The position numbers and the translations under genes are program-made. A DNA stretch of 64,000 bases from JBBECJ01 sp963763325 (GTDB lineage: Bacteria > Chloroflexota > Chloroflexia > Thermomicrobiales > CFX8), in NCBI GenBank assembly GCA_963763325.1, contig CAVXOL010000019.1:1-64000 (forward strand). The letters run 5' to 3'. The notes under the pieces are model-generated. The model made no database searches, was not told the origin of the DNA, and saw nothing but the letters and a program-made list of their open reading frames with translations. This document shows, piece by piece, positions 44,031 to 53,221 of this stretch. Numbering within the stretch: position 1 is the first letter of the stretch; every line of letters starts with the position of its first letter.

Positions 44031-44543
44031 TTAGCCAGGAAAGTCGTCTTCATCGTTGGGTGAGTCGGACCCTGGAGCATATTGGCCGAGCGCACCAGGC
44101 GTCGTGACGGCAGTCGAGCCGGTGTTTCCCTGGTACCCAGCTCCAGGGGTGATGCCAGTCGTCGTGCCAGTGCTGCCGGCGACCCCGGCCCCGGATCCAG
44201 TACTGGAGTCGAGGTAGACAGACTCGTCCGTCTCGTGCATGAACCCGGTGGCGTCAACAAGGCCATCGATCATGACCCGCCGTGCGAAGGCAGCGTGGTC
44301 GCCGGCCTTGACGACGACTCGGTACTGATCCGACAGTTGGCTGTCCTGCCCGTTGTCGGGCCATTCGTCGGTGGCTGCTACTTCAGCTATCTCAGCGACT
44401 CGGCGCGTTTCGTCGTGGTCACGTCCGGCGAGTGTGATGTCGTCGGTGTCGAAGCCCGCGGCACGTAGCCCCTGGATGGCGCGAATCGCGTCGTCTTCGG
44501 TTGCGAACGTTTCAATGACTATCTTGCGATGCAGGTCGCTCAT
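44031..44543 (-). CDS. General stress protein 17M (YflT)-like protein
   Basis: This 170-residue protein starts at ATG 44543 after GGAGG. The N-terminal domain VIETFATEDDAIRAIQGLRAAGFDTDDITLAGRD matches the YflT/GSP17M family. The C-terminal 60 residues are a Gly/Thr/Ser-rich disordered tail (STGSGAGVAGSTGTTTG). No transmembrane region is seen. It is likely induced in general stress, by family only. Confidence 0.8.
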   Translation of the reverse strand: MSDLHRKIVIETFATEDDAIRAIQGLRAAGFDTDDITLAGRDHDETRRVAEIAEVAATDEWPDNGQDSQLSDQYRVVVKAGDHAAFARRVMIDGLVDATGFMHETDESVYLDSSTGSGAGVAGSTGTTTGITPGAGYQGNTGSTAVTTPGALGQYAPGSDSPNDEDDFPG

Positions 44544-44725
44544 CGTCGATATCCTCCGATTGCGGCTGCGATCTCGGCCCGCAGCGTCTGACGAAGACAG
44601 GCGCACCCAGCGTGCCAGAACGTGTGGAACTGGGCAACCTGGCAGGCGAGTTCTCTGGAATGGGGCGATAATCGGACGCGGGTGCGCTAAGCGAACCGAA
44701 TCGGAAATGGGGAAGGGTAGCGAGA

Positions 44726-46225
44726 ATGCGGGTTGCGGTTGGATCGATCATGCACGAGACGAACACATTCTCACCGATAGAGACGCCGTTTGAGTCGTTC
44801 CATGAGGGGATGCCGGATATCCTCGACGGTCAGCGCGTGCTGGACGCGATGCGAGGGACCAAGACGGGTATCGGCGGCTTCATGGACGTCGGCGCCGAAC
44901 AAGGCTGGGAGATGATCGGGACGGTCTCGGCCCACGCGACACCGTCAGCGAACGTCCGGTCCGACGCTCACGAGCGATTGAAGGGTCGGCTCATCCAGCA
45001 CTTGAGGGCGGCAGGCAACCTGGACGGGGTGTTGCTCTACCTGCATGGCGCGATGCTGGCTGAGAACGCACCGGATGCAGAAGGTGATATCTGCCGGGCG
45101 GTCCGCGAACTGGTCGGTCCGGATGTGCCGATCATCACGGCGCTCGATCTGCACGGGAACATGACCGAGGAGTTCTGCCGCCAGGTCGACGGGGTGTTTG
45201 TCTATGACACGAACCCACACATCGACTCGTGGGAGCGTGGAGTCGAAGCGGCACAGTGTATGGCGCGGGTCTTGAACGGCGAGATTTCGCGGCCGAAGGT
45301 GTTCATCGCCAAGCCGCCGATGCTGCCACCTACGATCAACATGCGGACGGGCGAGGGTCCGATGACACAACTGCTCGATCGCGGGCAGGAGTGGGAGGCG
45401 GGCGACGGAATCGTCAACGTAGCGGTCTTCCCCGGCTTTCCATACGCCGACTTCGATCAAGCCGGTACGTCGATCATCGTCACGGCGACCGACGAGGAGA
45501 TGGGCCGACGGGCGGCGCGGGACATGGGCCAGTTCGCGTGGTCGATCCGCGACCAGTTTCTGAAGGAGATTCCAGATGTCCCGGCTGCCGTCGAGATGGC
45601 GTTGCAGCAGATCGGCGAGCCGGGTGGTCCGCCGGTCATCCTGGCGGACGTCGCCGACAACCCCGGCGGCGGCGGCAGCGGCGACACGACCGAACTGCTG
45701 CGTGAACTGATCCGGAGGGGCGCGAAGGGCGCGGCCGCCTGTATCTGGGACCCGGAGACGGTTCAGCAGGCGCTCGGTGTCGGGATTGGGAACGAGGCTG
45801 ACTTTGCGATCGGCGGTAAGGCAGCCCCGGAGGCGTACGGCGCTCCACTGGAGGTGCGCGGCCGGGTGACACACCTGTCGGACGGCGAGTTCACCGGCTG
45901 GGGGCCGGTTCTACGCGGGCGAGAGGGACAGGCGGGGCTGTCAGCCTGTATCGACGTGAATGGACTCAAACTGGTTGTGACGAGCTTCCGGCACGCTGCC
46001 AACGATCGCGGGTACTTCCAGGTAGCCGGCGTCCAACCAGAGCGCGAGCCGCTGCTGGTAATCAAATCTCGCGGGCATTTCCGGGCAGACTTCCAGCCGA
46101 TCGCGAAGACGATCATCGAGGTCGACGCGCCGGGGGCCGCGAATCCGGGGTTGGCGCGCTACGAGTTCAAAAACGTCCGGCGACCACTATGGCCGCTGGA
46201 CCGAGACATGACCTGGGAGCCGTAG
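44726..46225 (+). CDS. M81-family metallopeptidase (MlrC-like)
   Basis: This 499-residue protein resembles MlrC, the microcystin-degrading peptidase C. It opens VAVGSIMHETNTFSP, with the conserved His near the N-terminus. Other blocks are SAHATPSANV, LLYLHGAMLAE, ITALDLHGNM, YDTNPHIDSWERG and ILADVADNPGGGGSGDTTELLR, which carry the family's Asp/His ligands. Most homologues occur outside microcystin degraders and act on unknown peptides. The ATG is preceded by AAGGGTAGCGAGA. It is not in an operon. Confidence 0.9.
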   Translation: MRVAVGSIMHETNTFSPIETPFESFHEGMPDILDGQRVLDAMRGTKTGIGGFMDVGAEQGWEMIGTVSAHATPSANVRSDAHERLKGRLIQHLRAAGNLDGVLLYLHGAMLAENAPDAEGDICRAVRELVGPDVPIITALDLHGNMTEEFCRQVDGVFVYDTNPHIDSWERGVEAAQCMARVLNGEISRPKVFIAKPPMLPPTINMRTGEGPMTQLLDRGQEWEAGDGIVNVAVFPGFPYADFDQAGTSIIVTATDEEMGRRAARDMGQFAWSIRDQFLKEIPDVPAAVEMALQQIGEPGGPPVILADVADNPGGGGSGDTTELLRELIRRGAKGAAACIWDPETVQQALGVGIGNEADFAIGGKAAPEAYGAPLEVRGRVTHLSDGEFTGWGPVLRGREGQAGLSACIDVNGLKLVVTSFRHAANDRGYFQVAGVQPEREPLLVIKSRGHFRADFQPIAKTIIEVDAPGAANPGLARYEFKNVRRPLWPLDRDMTWEP

Positions 46226-46310
46226 GTCTCCGCCGTCCTCAGCCGTGCGCTACCGTGCATGTTTCGGGATGGAACGCCGGAGTTTCTTCGTCGTCCTGAT
46301 CCACAGCGAA

Positions 46311-46360
46311 GGACCTTTCCGCGTTCGATCCGTGTGGCGTCAAGGCGAGGAGGTCCTTTG
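46311..46360. terminator. Hairpin between convergent M81 and MBL genes
   Basis: An 8-bp stem pairs AAGGACCT (46311-46318) with AGGTCCTT (46353-46360) around a 34-base loop. It lies between two convergent 3' ends. Confidence 0.45.
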
Positions 46361-46375
46361 GCTCAGTACGACGAA

Positions 46376-47200
46376 TCAGCCAGCGATTGCCGGTCTCCAT
46401 GCCCAGGCATCGCCGTCCTTAACAACGTGCCCGAGGCCGGGGAATGTCGCGTGATAGGGCAGGACGAGCAGGTTGTCCTGAGCTGCCATTTCGAGGAGTT
46501 GGCGGCGTGTGGAGACTGTCTGCTCGGGATTCCAGTCGAAGCTGAAGTACCAGTCGGGGCGGGGAAGTTCGACCGGATGGTGCCAGGCATCTGCGACGTG
46601 GAGCAGGCGCTCACCATCTGATTCGATCAGGAGGGCGATCTGACCGGGAGTGTGGCCAGGTGCAGGAACCGCACGAATACCTGGCACGATCTCAACGTCG
46701 GGCGCGACCCGGTCGAAGCGATCGGCGATTGACAGGAGGTGCGACGCGGCTGCCTCGCCTGGTTCGGTCGTCCAGTGATCCCAATCGAGTTGGCTGATGA
46801 CGTACTGGGCGTTTGGAAACGACGGGACGCCGCTGCCGTTGGTGCAGGCGCTGATGTGATCGCCGTGACCGTGGGTGATGATGACGGTGTCGATGTCGGT
46901 GGCGGTCAGACCAGTGTCGGGGAGTCGCTGGAGCAGGTTGCCGGAGCCACGATCGCTGGTTGGTCCGTCGCCGGTATCGACGACGACGCGGTTCTGACCC
47001 GTATCGACGACAAGGATGTTCATTCCAATGACGTTGGCCGGATCTCCTGTCGCCTGTGTGTAACGCTCAACTTCGGCGCGCATCTCGTCGGCACTGGCGT
47101 TGACGAAGCCGACCGTCGTCGGGTCATGCAGCGTCTGCTGGCCGTCGGCGACGATCCAGCACCGAAATGACCCAAGCTGGAACGCGTGTACGTCGCTCAT
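46376..47200 (-). CDS. MBL-fold metallo-hydrolase
   Basis: This 274-residue hydrolase carries the metal-binding HxHxDH as THGHGDH, with VVDTGDGP before it, VPAPGHTPGQIALLIE and VLPYHATFPG after. It resembles the AHL-lactonase/ribonuclease-Z-like MBL enzymes. No signal peptide is seen. It is upstream of the hairpin shared with the M81 gene. The substrate is unknown. Confidence 0.88.
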   Translation of the reverse strand: MSDVHAFQLGSFRCWIVADGQQTLHDPTTVGFVNASADEMRAEVERYTQATGDPANVIGMNILVVDTGQNRVVVDTGDGPTSDRGSGNLLQRLPDTGLTATDIDTVIITHGHGDHISACTNGSGVPSFPNAQYVISQLDWDHWTTEPGEAAASHLLSIADRFDRVAPDVEIVPGIRAVPAPGHTPGQIALLIESDGERLLHVADAWHHPVELPRPDWYFSFDWNPEQTVSTRRQLLEMAAQDNLLVLPYHATFPGLGHVVKDGDAWAWRPAIAG

Positions 47201-47261
47201 TCAGATCCACCCTTCATTCGATGCTCGCAATATCGTGGGGAACCCGCAGTATCGCACGGAG

Positions 47262-47933
47262 CTAGGAGGTCAATAGCTTCCAACGTCCCTCGGAGACGAC
47301 CTCAACGTTGCCATCGACCACCTTGAAGGCGGTCTCATCGTCGACTGCGTAGGCCGGGTTGGAGAGGGTGGCGGCCCAGCGTTCGGCGTTGGCCATCGTG
47401 TTGTGCGGCAGGTCCGGATGCTCCAGGTGCGGGAAGATCGAGAAATCGACCAGACCGAGCGTGGTGTCGTCGCGGCCGGTCGGCGGCGTCCATCCGATGA
47501 ACCAGTCCCCAATGCGCGGGGTCATGATCATACTTCCGGCGCTCAGTCCCACCCAGACCGCGTTCAGCGACGGCAGGAGGTCGGCCAGGCCGGACTCCCG
47601 CATCCAGTAGTGCAGATACAGCGGATCGCCGCCATTCACCAGGAACACGTCCGTCTCCTGGACCCACGAGACCCAGCGTTCTCGATCGATGCTGGGCAGC
47701 GCGGTCAGTTCCAGCACGCCGACAGACTTCCAGCCCAATTCGACCATCGGGGTTTGGGGTTCGTTTCCACTGATGAAACGCCAGGCCGCGGCAGGGCCGG
47801 CCATCGGGTGCCCGTACGACGAGGTTGAAATGCACAGCGCGCTGGACTCGGCGATCGGTTTGTCCAGCAGATCGACCAGCGCCTGGTGGATACTCGGGTT
47901 CTTGATACCAGCTGAAGTCAGAAGTAATTTCAT
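47262..47933 (-). CDS. pepE: Peptidase E-like (family S51) serine peptidase
   Basis: This 223-residue protein opens MKLLLTSAGIKNPSI, then VFLVNGGDPLYLHYWM and WVGLSAGSMIM, which holds the nucleophilic Ser in G-x-S-A-G. The family cleaves Asp-X dipeptides. ATG 47933 has GGAAGGG 4-8 bases upstream. Its promoter appears to be the duplicated element at 48045-48174, giving a leader of about 200 bases. Confidence 0.85.
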   Translation of the reverse strand: MKLLLTSAGIKNPSIHQALVDLLDKPIAESSALCISTSSYGHPMAGPAAAWRFISGNEPQTPMVELGWKSVGVLELTALPSIDRERWVSWVQETDVFLVNGGDPLYLHYWMRESGLADLLPSLNAVWVGLSAGSMIMTPRIGDWFIGWTPPTGRDDTTLGLVDFSIFPHLEHPDLPHNTMANAERWAATLSNPAYAVDDETAFKVVDGNVEVVSEGRWKLLTS

Positions 47934-48044
47934 CTTGCCCTTCCGTGGCTCTATCGACGCCCTGATCGATGAGCCGCTCTCTTACCGAGAACCGAACCCT
48001 CTACCGCACAGTCGAAACGCGCGAACGTTGCTCACGACAATCCG

Positions 48045-48174
48045 CGCGTTTCAGCCACGACCCGAATATTGTCGTCACTCAGGGTCGCCGTCGCAGATCG
48101 GCTCCATTGACTGCTACGTCAATGTCGAACAGATGTGCTGTACGAACACTATTCAAGGCTGTGCCCGCTGTCAA
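48045..48174 (-). pseudogene. Duplicate promoter and 5' fossil of the BNR-repeat gene
   Basis: On the minus strand this 130-base stretch matches 49197-49326 at 108 positions by my hand count, without gaps. It begins at TTGACA (48169-48174), a 17-base spacer and TAGTGT (48146-48151), continues with an identical 20-base block, then matches the first 16 codons of the BNR gene. The start is ACG in place of ATG, and a TGA follows at codon 20 (TATLSDDNIRVVAETRGLS). The promoter looks intact and faces peptidase E. Confidence 0.8.
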
Positions 48175-48281
48175 GGGTTGGAGTCAACAGACTCGTTGAG
48201 TTGTTGTAACCGTAGACACTGGCGAAAGGGCCGGTTCAGGAACCCGCGATAACCCCGTATTTCACGGTTCGAGTTCCCGGT
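48175..48281. other. Intergenic, nothing recognised
   Basis: The remaining bases between the fossil promoter and the VOC gene contain no gene. They include GAGTC/GACTC-type dyads near 48181-48200. Confidence 0.5.
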
Positions 48282-49047
48282 TCATTCCTCTAGCCGCTTG
48301 CCGTAGCGCTGGCCGCTGTAGTCGTAGAGGGCGTCGGTGATCGCGGCGGGGTCATCGAAGCCCTTCCAGCCGTCGCGGATTTCGGAGAGCTGGATCATGA
48401 ACTCGACGTCGCCATTGCGGTAGTAGCCATAGAGCGACCAGCGCTCCTGGCGTTCAAGGAGCGTGAAGTCGGTCGACAGATCCGCGAACTGGCGCAGGTG
48501 GTGGTAGGCGTGGTCGAGGCTATCGACGACGAAGCCGACGTGGTGCCAGCGCGAGGGCTGGCCGTCAGACATCGGGATGTCCGGACCAGTGTCGAACAGG
48601 AACAGGCTGGTGTGACCGGTCGTCAGGACCGTCATGTGTGGATCATGGCGCATGATCTGCATCTGGAGCGCGCCGGAGAAGAACTGGCAGGCGCCTTCGC
48701 GGTCGGCGACGTTGATGACGACGTGGTCGATGCCGACGTTGCGCCACGTTCCCGGCGTGCCTTCGATCGGCGTCAGGGTCGTCGTGAGCGTCACCGACGC
48801 GCCATCGCCGTAGCCACGGACAACTTCGCCGGCGAACATGTCGGGGTAGACCTCTTCGCCGCGTGGGCCGCGCAGGACGAGTCGCTGGCCGCGCCGGACA
48901 TCTTCCGGAATGGCGTGATGGATGCCGTCGTGGACGATCTCGAACTCTTTGAGGGCTGAGGAGATACTCGCGGCCGTCGATTGAGAAGACAACGGTGAAT
49001 AGCTCGGCGGTGCCGGCGGAAGCGGCGTGATCCTGAACCTGTGACAT
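48282..49047 (-). CDS. VOC-family protein with N-terminal extension (probable frameshift)
   Basis: This protein of about 250 residues contains a VOC domain: GIDHVVINVADREGACQFFSGALQMQIM through RWHHVGFVVDSLDHAYHHLRQ. The preceding region (PEDVRRGQRLVLRGPRGEEVYPDMFAGEVVRGYGDG) is not part of VOC. The frame containing MSQVQDHAASAGTAELFTVVF starts at ATG 49047 and seems to shift into the main frame near 48965. If no frameshift exists, the gene starts at 48992. Substrate unknown. Confidence 0.7.
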
Positions 49048-49196
49048 GGGATGAATGCCCTGTTCTACGAGGCGCGTCGCTGCTGACGAATGGCCGATTG
49101 GTTGTTGCGGGAGCGTAGCAGATCGTCGGCAGTTGCGGCCAACGAGCGCGGGCGAATACAATGACAAACCCGATCGAAACTAATTAGAAATACCTC

Positions 49197-49225
49197 TTGA
49201 CAGCAGGCACAGGCTGGATTAGTGT
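49197..49225 (+). promoter_or_regulatory. Promoter of the BNR-repeat gene with adjacent operator-like block
   Basis: The -35 is TTGACA (49197-49202) and the -10 is TAGTGT (49220-49225), spacer 17. Just downstream, CGTACAG-N5-CTGTTCG (49227-49245) is a near-perfect dyad, kept exactly in the copy at 48126-48144. Confidence 0.8.
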
Positions 49226-49279
49226 ACGTACAGCACATCTGTTCGACGTTGAGGCAGCATGCAGTGGAGGCGATCTGCA

Positions 49280-50374
49280 ATGGCGACCCGAACTGACGAC
49301 AAGATTCTGGTATTGGCTGGAACGCGTGACGGACTCTACCTGTTCGAAGGAACATGCGCGCGTGAGGGATGGCGACGGCGCGGTCCATATCTGGAAGGAC
49401 TGGACATCGCAAACGCGGTCCTCGACCCGCGCGACGGACGGACAATCTGGGCATCGGCGAGCGGCAACGGCAGCACGGCTGTCTATCGCTCGCGCGACTT
49501 CGGTGAGACCTGGGCGATGGCCGGCGACCCGTTCGACTGTGACATGGTCTGGCATGTCGAACCGGGACATGCGTCGCATCCGAACCGTGTCTACGCCGGT
49601 GTGCGCCCGGCGGGACTCTATATGTCCGATGACTCGGGCGAGTCCTGGCAGCCAGTACGGGGCCTGAACGACCATCCGTCAGCCAGCGAGTGGTGGGAAG
49701 GTGGCGGTGGCAAGATGCTGCACACGATCCTCACCAACCCCGGTGACCCGGACGAGTTGACGGTTGCGATCTCGGTCGCCGGCGTGTTCCAGTCGCGCGA
49801 CGGCGGCGCGACCTGGCATCCGCGCAACGAAGGCACGATCGGGATGGAGGCTGAGATGGCGGAGTGGCTCGAGGAGCAGCTTGGCCGTCCAACCGAGCAC
49901 CACGGCGTGCATCGCTGTGTCCACAAGGTCGTCCGCCACCCGGGCCGCCCGGAAGTGCTCTACCAGCAGAATCACGATGGTGTCTACAAGACCGAGGACG
50001 GCGGCGCGAACTGGGTCGACATCAGCGAGGGTGTTTCGAGTCGATTTGGATTCGTGATCGGCATCACCCACGACGCGTCGGTCTACGTGATCCCGCAGGA
50101 CATGGACAAGGTGCGCTTCTCGGGTCAGCTCGGCGTCTACCGGATGCGCGACGGCGCGACGAGTTGGGACCGGCTGACGAACGGACTGCCGGAGCTGGAC
50201 AATGTCACGCTCTACCGCGAGGGGATGGCGACCGACAACTGTCCGACGGGCGGCGTCTACTTCGGCACCAGCGAGGGCGATCTGTTCCACACAACCAACG
50301 GTGGCGAAACGTGGTCGAAGCTGGCGTCGGGGATGCCGGCCGTCCGGTCGGTGAGTTGTGAGCACTATTCATAA
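49280..50374 (+). CDS. BNR/sialidase-like beta-propeller protein
   Basis: This protein of about 364 residues starts at ATG 49280, 9 bases after GGAGG. It contains repeated Asp-box/BNR motifs: SRDFGETW, SDDSGESW, SRDGGATW, TEDGGANW and TTNGGETW, giving a propeller. No signal peptide is visible, so it is probably cytoplasmic. It resembles VPS10/HCF136-type repeats, not a proven sialidase, since catalytic residues are not recognisable. It is followed by a 19-bp perfect terminator. Confidence 0.85.
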   Translation: MATRTDDKILVLAGTRDGLYLFEGTCAREGWRRRGPYLEGLDIANAVLDPRDGRTIWASASGNGSTAVYRSRDFGETWAMAGDPFDCDMVWHVEPGHASHPNRVYAGVRPAGLYMSDDSGESWQPVRGLNDHPSASEWWEGGGGKMLHTILTNPGDPDELTVAISVAGVFQSRDGGATWHPRNEGTIGMEAEMAEWLEEQLGRPTEHHGVHRCVHKVVRHPGRPEVLYQQNHDGVYKTEDGGANWVDISEGVSSRFGFVIGITHDASVYVIPQDMDKVRFSGQLGVYRMRDGATSWDRLTNGLPELDNVTLYREGMATDNCPTGGVYFGTSEGDLFHTTNGGETWSKLASGMPAVRSVSCEHYS

Positions 50375-50399
50375 GGACTTCGACCGAGAGTGATGCCAT

Positions 50400-50442
50400 C
50401 CCCCAGGTCGGGGCCGATACAGGATCGGCCCCGACCTGGGGG
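50400..50442 (+). terminator. Perfect 19-bp terminator hairpin
   Basis: CCCCCAGGTCGGGGCCGAT (50400-50418) pairs perfectly with ATCGGCCCCGACCTGGGGG (50424-50442), loop ACAGG. It lies 26 bases after the BNR gene stop. No long T-tract follows, so termination may be Rho-assisted or the element may be a mobile palindrome. Confidence 0.75.
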
Positions 50443-50470
50443 ATGCAGCGTTAGCCAGGGCGGAGGGGAA

Positions 50471-51100
50471 TTGCCTTCAAGAACTGACGTTGACCCGCTC
50501 ATATGGGAAGACCGCGATGTCACAGGCGAGTCGTTCCGGGACGCCGATCTGTCGGATCACGTGATGCGGAACTGCCGGTTCACTGAATGCGACTTCCGTG
50601 GCGTGCGGTTCGACGACGTAGAGACGAGCGGTTGCACGTTCACGACATGCGATTTCTCGGCGGCGCGCTTCAACAGCTCGCGGCATGAGACGAGCGCGTT
50701 CGTCAACTGTCAGTTCGTGTTCACGAGTCTGTTCGGCGCGACGTTCGACGGCTGCAAGATGATGGGGTCCAGCTTTCAGGATGCCGACTTGTCGGGCGTG
50801 ACCGTCTCCGGCGGGGACTGGTCGTATGTGTTTCTGCAGAAGCAGGATCTGCGGCGGTTCGACCTGCGCGGTGTCAAGCTGGCGGAGGCGAACATGCAGG
50901 AGTGCAACCTGGAACGGGCAGACCTGCGTGAGGCGGACCTGACGCACGTGCTGTTGTCGGATGCGAAGCTGCGCGGCCTCGACCTGCGGGGCGCAATCAT
51001 GGATGGGATCGACCTGTCGACGCTCGACCTGCGCGGTGTCCGGATGGATGTCTCCGGCTGCATCGCGCTGGCGCGGGCGCACGGCGTGAAGGTCGATTGA
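50471..51100 (+). CDS. Pentapeptide-repeat protein
   Basis: This protein of about 209 residues is built from A(D/N)LXX repeats, such as CDFRGVRFDD, CDFSAARFNS, CNLERADLREADL, LSDAKLRGLDLRGA and LSTLDLRGVRM, forming a right-handed quadrilateral beta-helix. TTG 50471 is chosen, with GGAGGGG 3-8 bases upstream; earlier frames would run through the terminator hairpin. No signal peptide. Function unknown; some relatives bind DNA gyrase. Confidence 0.85.
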   Translation: MPSRTDVDPLIWEDRDVTGESFRDADLSDHVMRNCRFTECDFRGVRFDDVETSGCTFTTCDFSAARFNSSRHETSAFVNCQFVFTSLFGATFDGCKMMGSSFQDADLSGVTVSGGDWSYVFLQKQDLRRFDLRGVKLAEANMQECNLERADLREADLTHVLLSDAKLRGLDLRGAIMDGIDLSTLDLRGVRMDVSGCIALARAHGVKVD

Positions 51101-51184
51101 GCCAGCGGTCCCGATCCTGCGCGTTTCAGGGCGTATGCTTGGCCGGTCAGTGGCAAAGCGCCGAACCCTGGAAGGATCGCCCCG

Positions 51185-53221
51185 ATGTCGAACCGGCTCG
51201 CGAATGAGACCAGCCCCTACCTGCTCCAACACAAGGACAATCCAGTTGACTGGTATCCGTGGGGCGAGGAGGCACTTGAGCGGGCGCGGGCGGAGGATCG
51301 ACCGATCCTGCTCTCGATCGGCTACTCAGCCTGCCACTGGTGTCATGTCATGGAGCACGAGAGTTTCGAGAACCCGGCAATCGCGGCATTGATGAATGAG
51401 CACTTCGTCAGCATCAAGGTCGATCGCGAGGAGCGGCCCGATCTCGACTCGCTCTACATGATGGCGGTCCAGATGATGACGGGCCACGGCGGCTGGCCAA
51501 TGACGGTCTTCCTGACGCCGGATGGCCGGCCGTTCTACGGCGGAACGTACTACCCACCTGAGGACCGTGGGCCGATGGCGGGCTTCCCCCGGATTCTAAC
51601 TGCAGTTGCCGAGGCGTATCGCAACAAGCGGGACCAACTCGAAGAGAGCGCCAGCAACATTACCAACCATCTGCAACAGCACTTCGAGCATGATCCGGAA
51701 GCTGGTGTCCTGACCCCGGCCCTGCTCGACGAGGCCGCACGCAATCTGGCGGGGCAGTTCGATCGAGTCAACGGCGGCTTTGGCGGCGCCCCGAAGTTCC
51801 CGTCGCCGATGGCGGTCGAGCTGTTGCTGCGCATCTATGCGCGGACAGGTGCCGAACGAGTGTTGCAGATGGCCGAGTTCACGCTCGACAAGATGGGGCG
51901 TGGTGGGATTTACGATCAGGTTGGCGGCGGCTTCCATCGCTATGCAGTCGATGCGATCTGGTTGGTGCCGCACTTCGAGAAGATGCTCTACGACAACGCC
52001 CAGCTCGCGCACGTCTACACGATTGCCTGGCAGTTGACTGGCGAGCCGTTCTACCGGGCGATCGCCGACGAGACGTTTGCGTACGTGCGTGCGGAGATGA
52101 CATCGCCCGAGGGCGGGTTCTATTCGACGCAGGACGCGGACTCGGAGGGCGAAGAGGGCAAGTTCTACGTCTGGACGGTTGAGGAGTTGCGCGAGGTGCT
52201 CGGCGCTGAGGACGGCGACCGGGTCGCCGGGCTGCTGGGTGTCACGGAGCGGGGGAACTTCGAAGGATCGAATGTGCTCTCGATCCCGAACGTTGCCGAC
52301 CGGATGACGTGGCGCTCAGAAGAGATCGCTCCACTGCGCCGCAAGCTCTACGAGGCACGGTCGAAGCGGATCTGGCCGGGACGTGACGAGAAGGTGCTGA
52401 CATCGTGGAACGGGATGATGTTGCGTGCCTTCGCGACGGCAGCCTGGGTGTTTGGTGACGAGGATTACGCCGAGGTGGGTCGGACGAACGCGCGCTTCGT
52501 GCGCGAGAACCTCTATCGCGACGGGAAGCTGCTGCGGACCTGGAAGGACGGGCAGGCGAAGCTCAACGGCTACCTTGAGGACTATGCGAACTTCATCGAC
52601 GGACTGTTGGCGCTCTATGGCGCGACGTTCGAGATTGAGTGGCTGCGCTTCGCGACGGAACTGGCGCGGACGATGATCGACGAGTTCTACCAGGACGGGC
52701 GGTTCTACGACACTGGCGTGACGCACGAGGCACTCGTGACGCGTCCCCGCGATGCCTACGATAGCGCGACGCCGAGCGGCAACAGCGTCGCCTGTGACGT
52801 CCTGTTGCGACTGGCGCACCTGACCGGAGATGCCGGCTTCGCTCAGATTGCAACCGATGTCCTCTCGGGGTTTGCAAGTGCAGCGAGTGCGAGTCCGCAC
52901 GGGTATTCGCGGCTGTTGAGCGCGATCGATTATGCAGTTGGTCCTACAGCCGAGGTAGCAATCATCGGCGAACTCAGAAGCTCCGAAACACGGACGCTGC
53001 TTGACACGTTACGCGACGAATACCTCCCGCGATCGGTCGTTGCGGTTGTCGCTCCGGGCGAGATCGAGCAGCAGATCGAGGATGTCCCGCTGTTCGCGGG
53101 CCGGGAGCAACTCGACGGGATGGCGACTGCCTTTGTCTGTCTCAACTACGCCTGCCAGTTACCAACGACTGAGCCTCCGGTGATGCTGGAGCAGTTGCGG
53201 ACGATCATGGCTTCTGGCTGA
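51185..53221 (+). CDS. YyaL/SSP411-family thioredoxin-domain protein (DUF255)
   Basis: This 678-residue protein has an N-terminal thioredoxin-like DUF255 domain, NETSPYLLQHKDNPVDWYPWGEEAL, with CHWC at Cys50-Cys53, and a large (alpha/alpha)6-barrel C-domain (AKLNGYLEDYANFIDGLLALYG). GGWPMTVFLTPDGRPFYGGTYYPPEDR and GGIYDQVGGGFHRYAVDAIWLVPHFEKMLYDNAQL are family landmarks. Length is normal and no break is seen. Its function in bacteria is not settled. The 3' end overlaps the convergent nrtS gene by 17 bases. Confidence 0.93.
   Translation: MSNRLANETSPYLLQHKDNPVDWYPWGEEALERARAEDRPILLSIGYSACHWCHVMEHESFENPAIAALMNEHFVSIKVDREERPDLDSLYMMAVQMMTGHGGWPMTVFLTPDGRPFYGGTYYPPEDRGPMAGFPRILTAVAEAYRNKRDQLEESASNITNHLQQHFEHDPEAGVLTPALLDEAARNLAGQFDRVNGGFGGAPKFPSPMAVELLLRIYARTGAERVLQMAEFTLDKMGRGGIYDQVGGGFHRYAVDAIWLVPHFEKMLYDNAQLAHVYTIAWQLTGEPFYRAIADETFAYVRAEMTSPEGGFYSTQDADSEGEEGKFYVWTVEELREVLGAEDGDRVAGLLGVTERGNFEGSNVLSIPNVADRMTWRSEEIAPLRRKLYEARSKRIWPGRDEKVLTSWNGMMLRAFATAAWVFGDEDYAEVGRTNARFVRENLYRDGKLLRTWKDGQAKLNGYLEDYANFIDGLLALYGATFEIEWLRFATELARTMIDEFYQDGRFYDTGVTHEALVTRPRDAYDSATPSGNSVACDVLLRLAHLTGDAGFAQIATDVLSGFASAASASPHGYSRLLSAIDYAVGPTAEVAIIGELRSSETRTLLDTLRDEYLPRSVVAVVAPGEIEQQIEDVPLFAGREQLDGMATAFVCLNYACQLPTTEPPVMLEQLRTIMASG

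Noticed and set aside
47969..49675. Similar translated stretches at 48 kb and 49.2 kb (SNRCAVRTL) first suggested a repeated peptide
   Set aside because: They are translations of the reverse strand of a duplicated promoter region, not proteins.
49280..50374. True sialidase assignment for the BNR protein
   Set aside because: Asp-box repeats are clear but no Arg triad or catalytic Tyr/Glu can be located with confidence.
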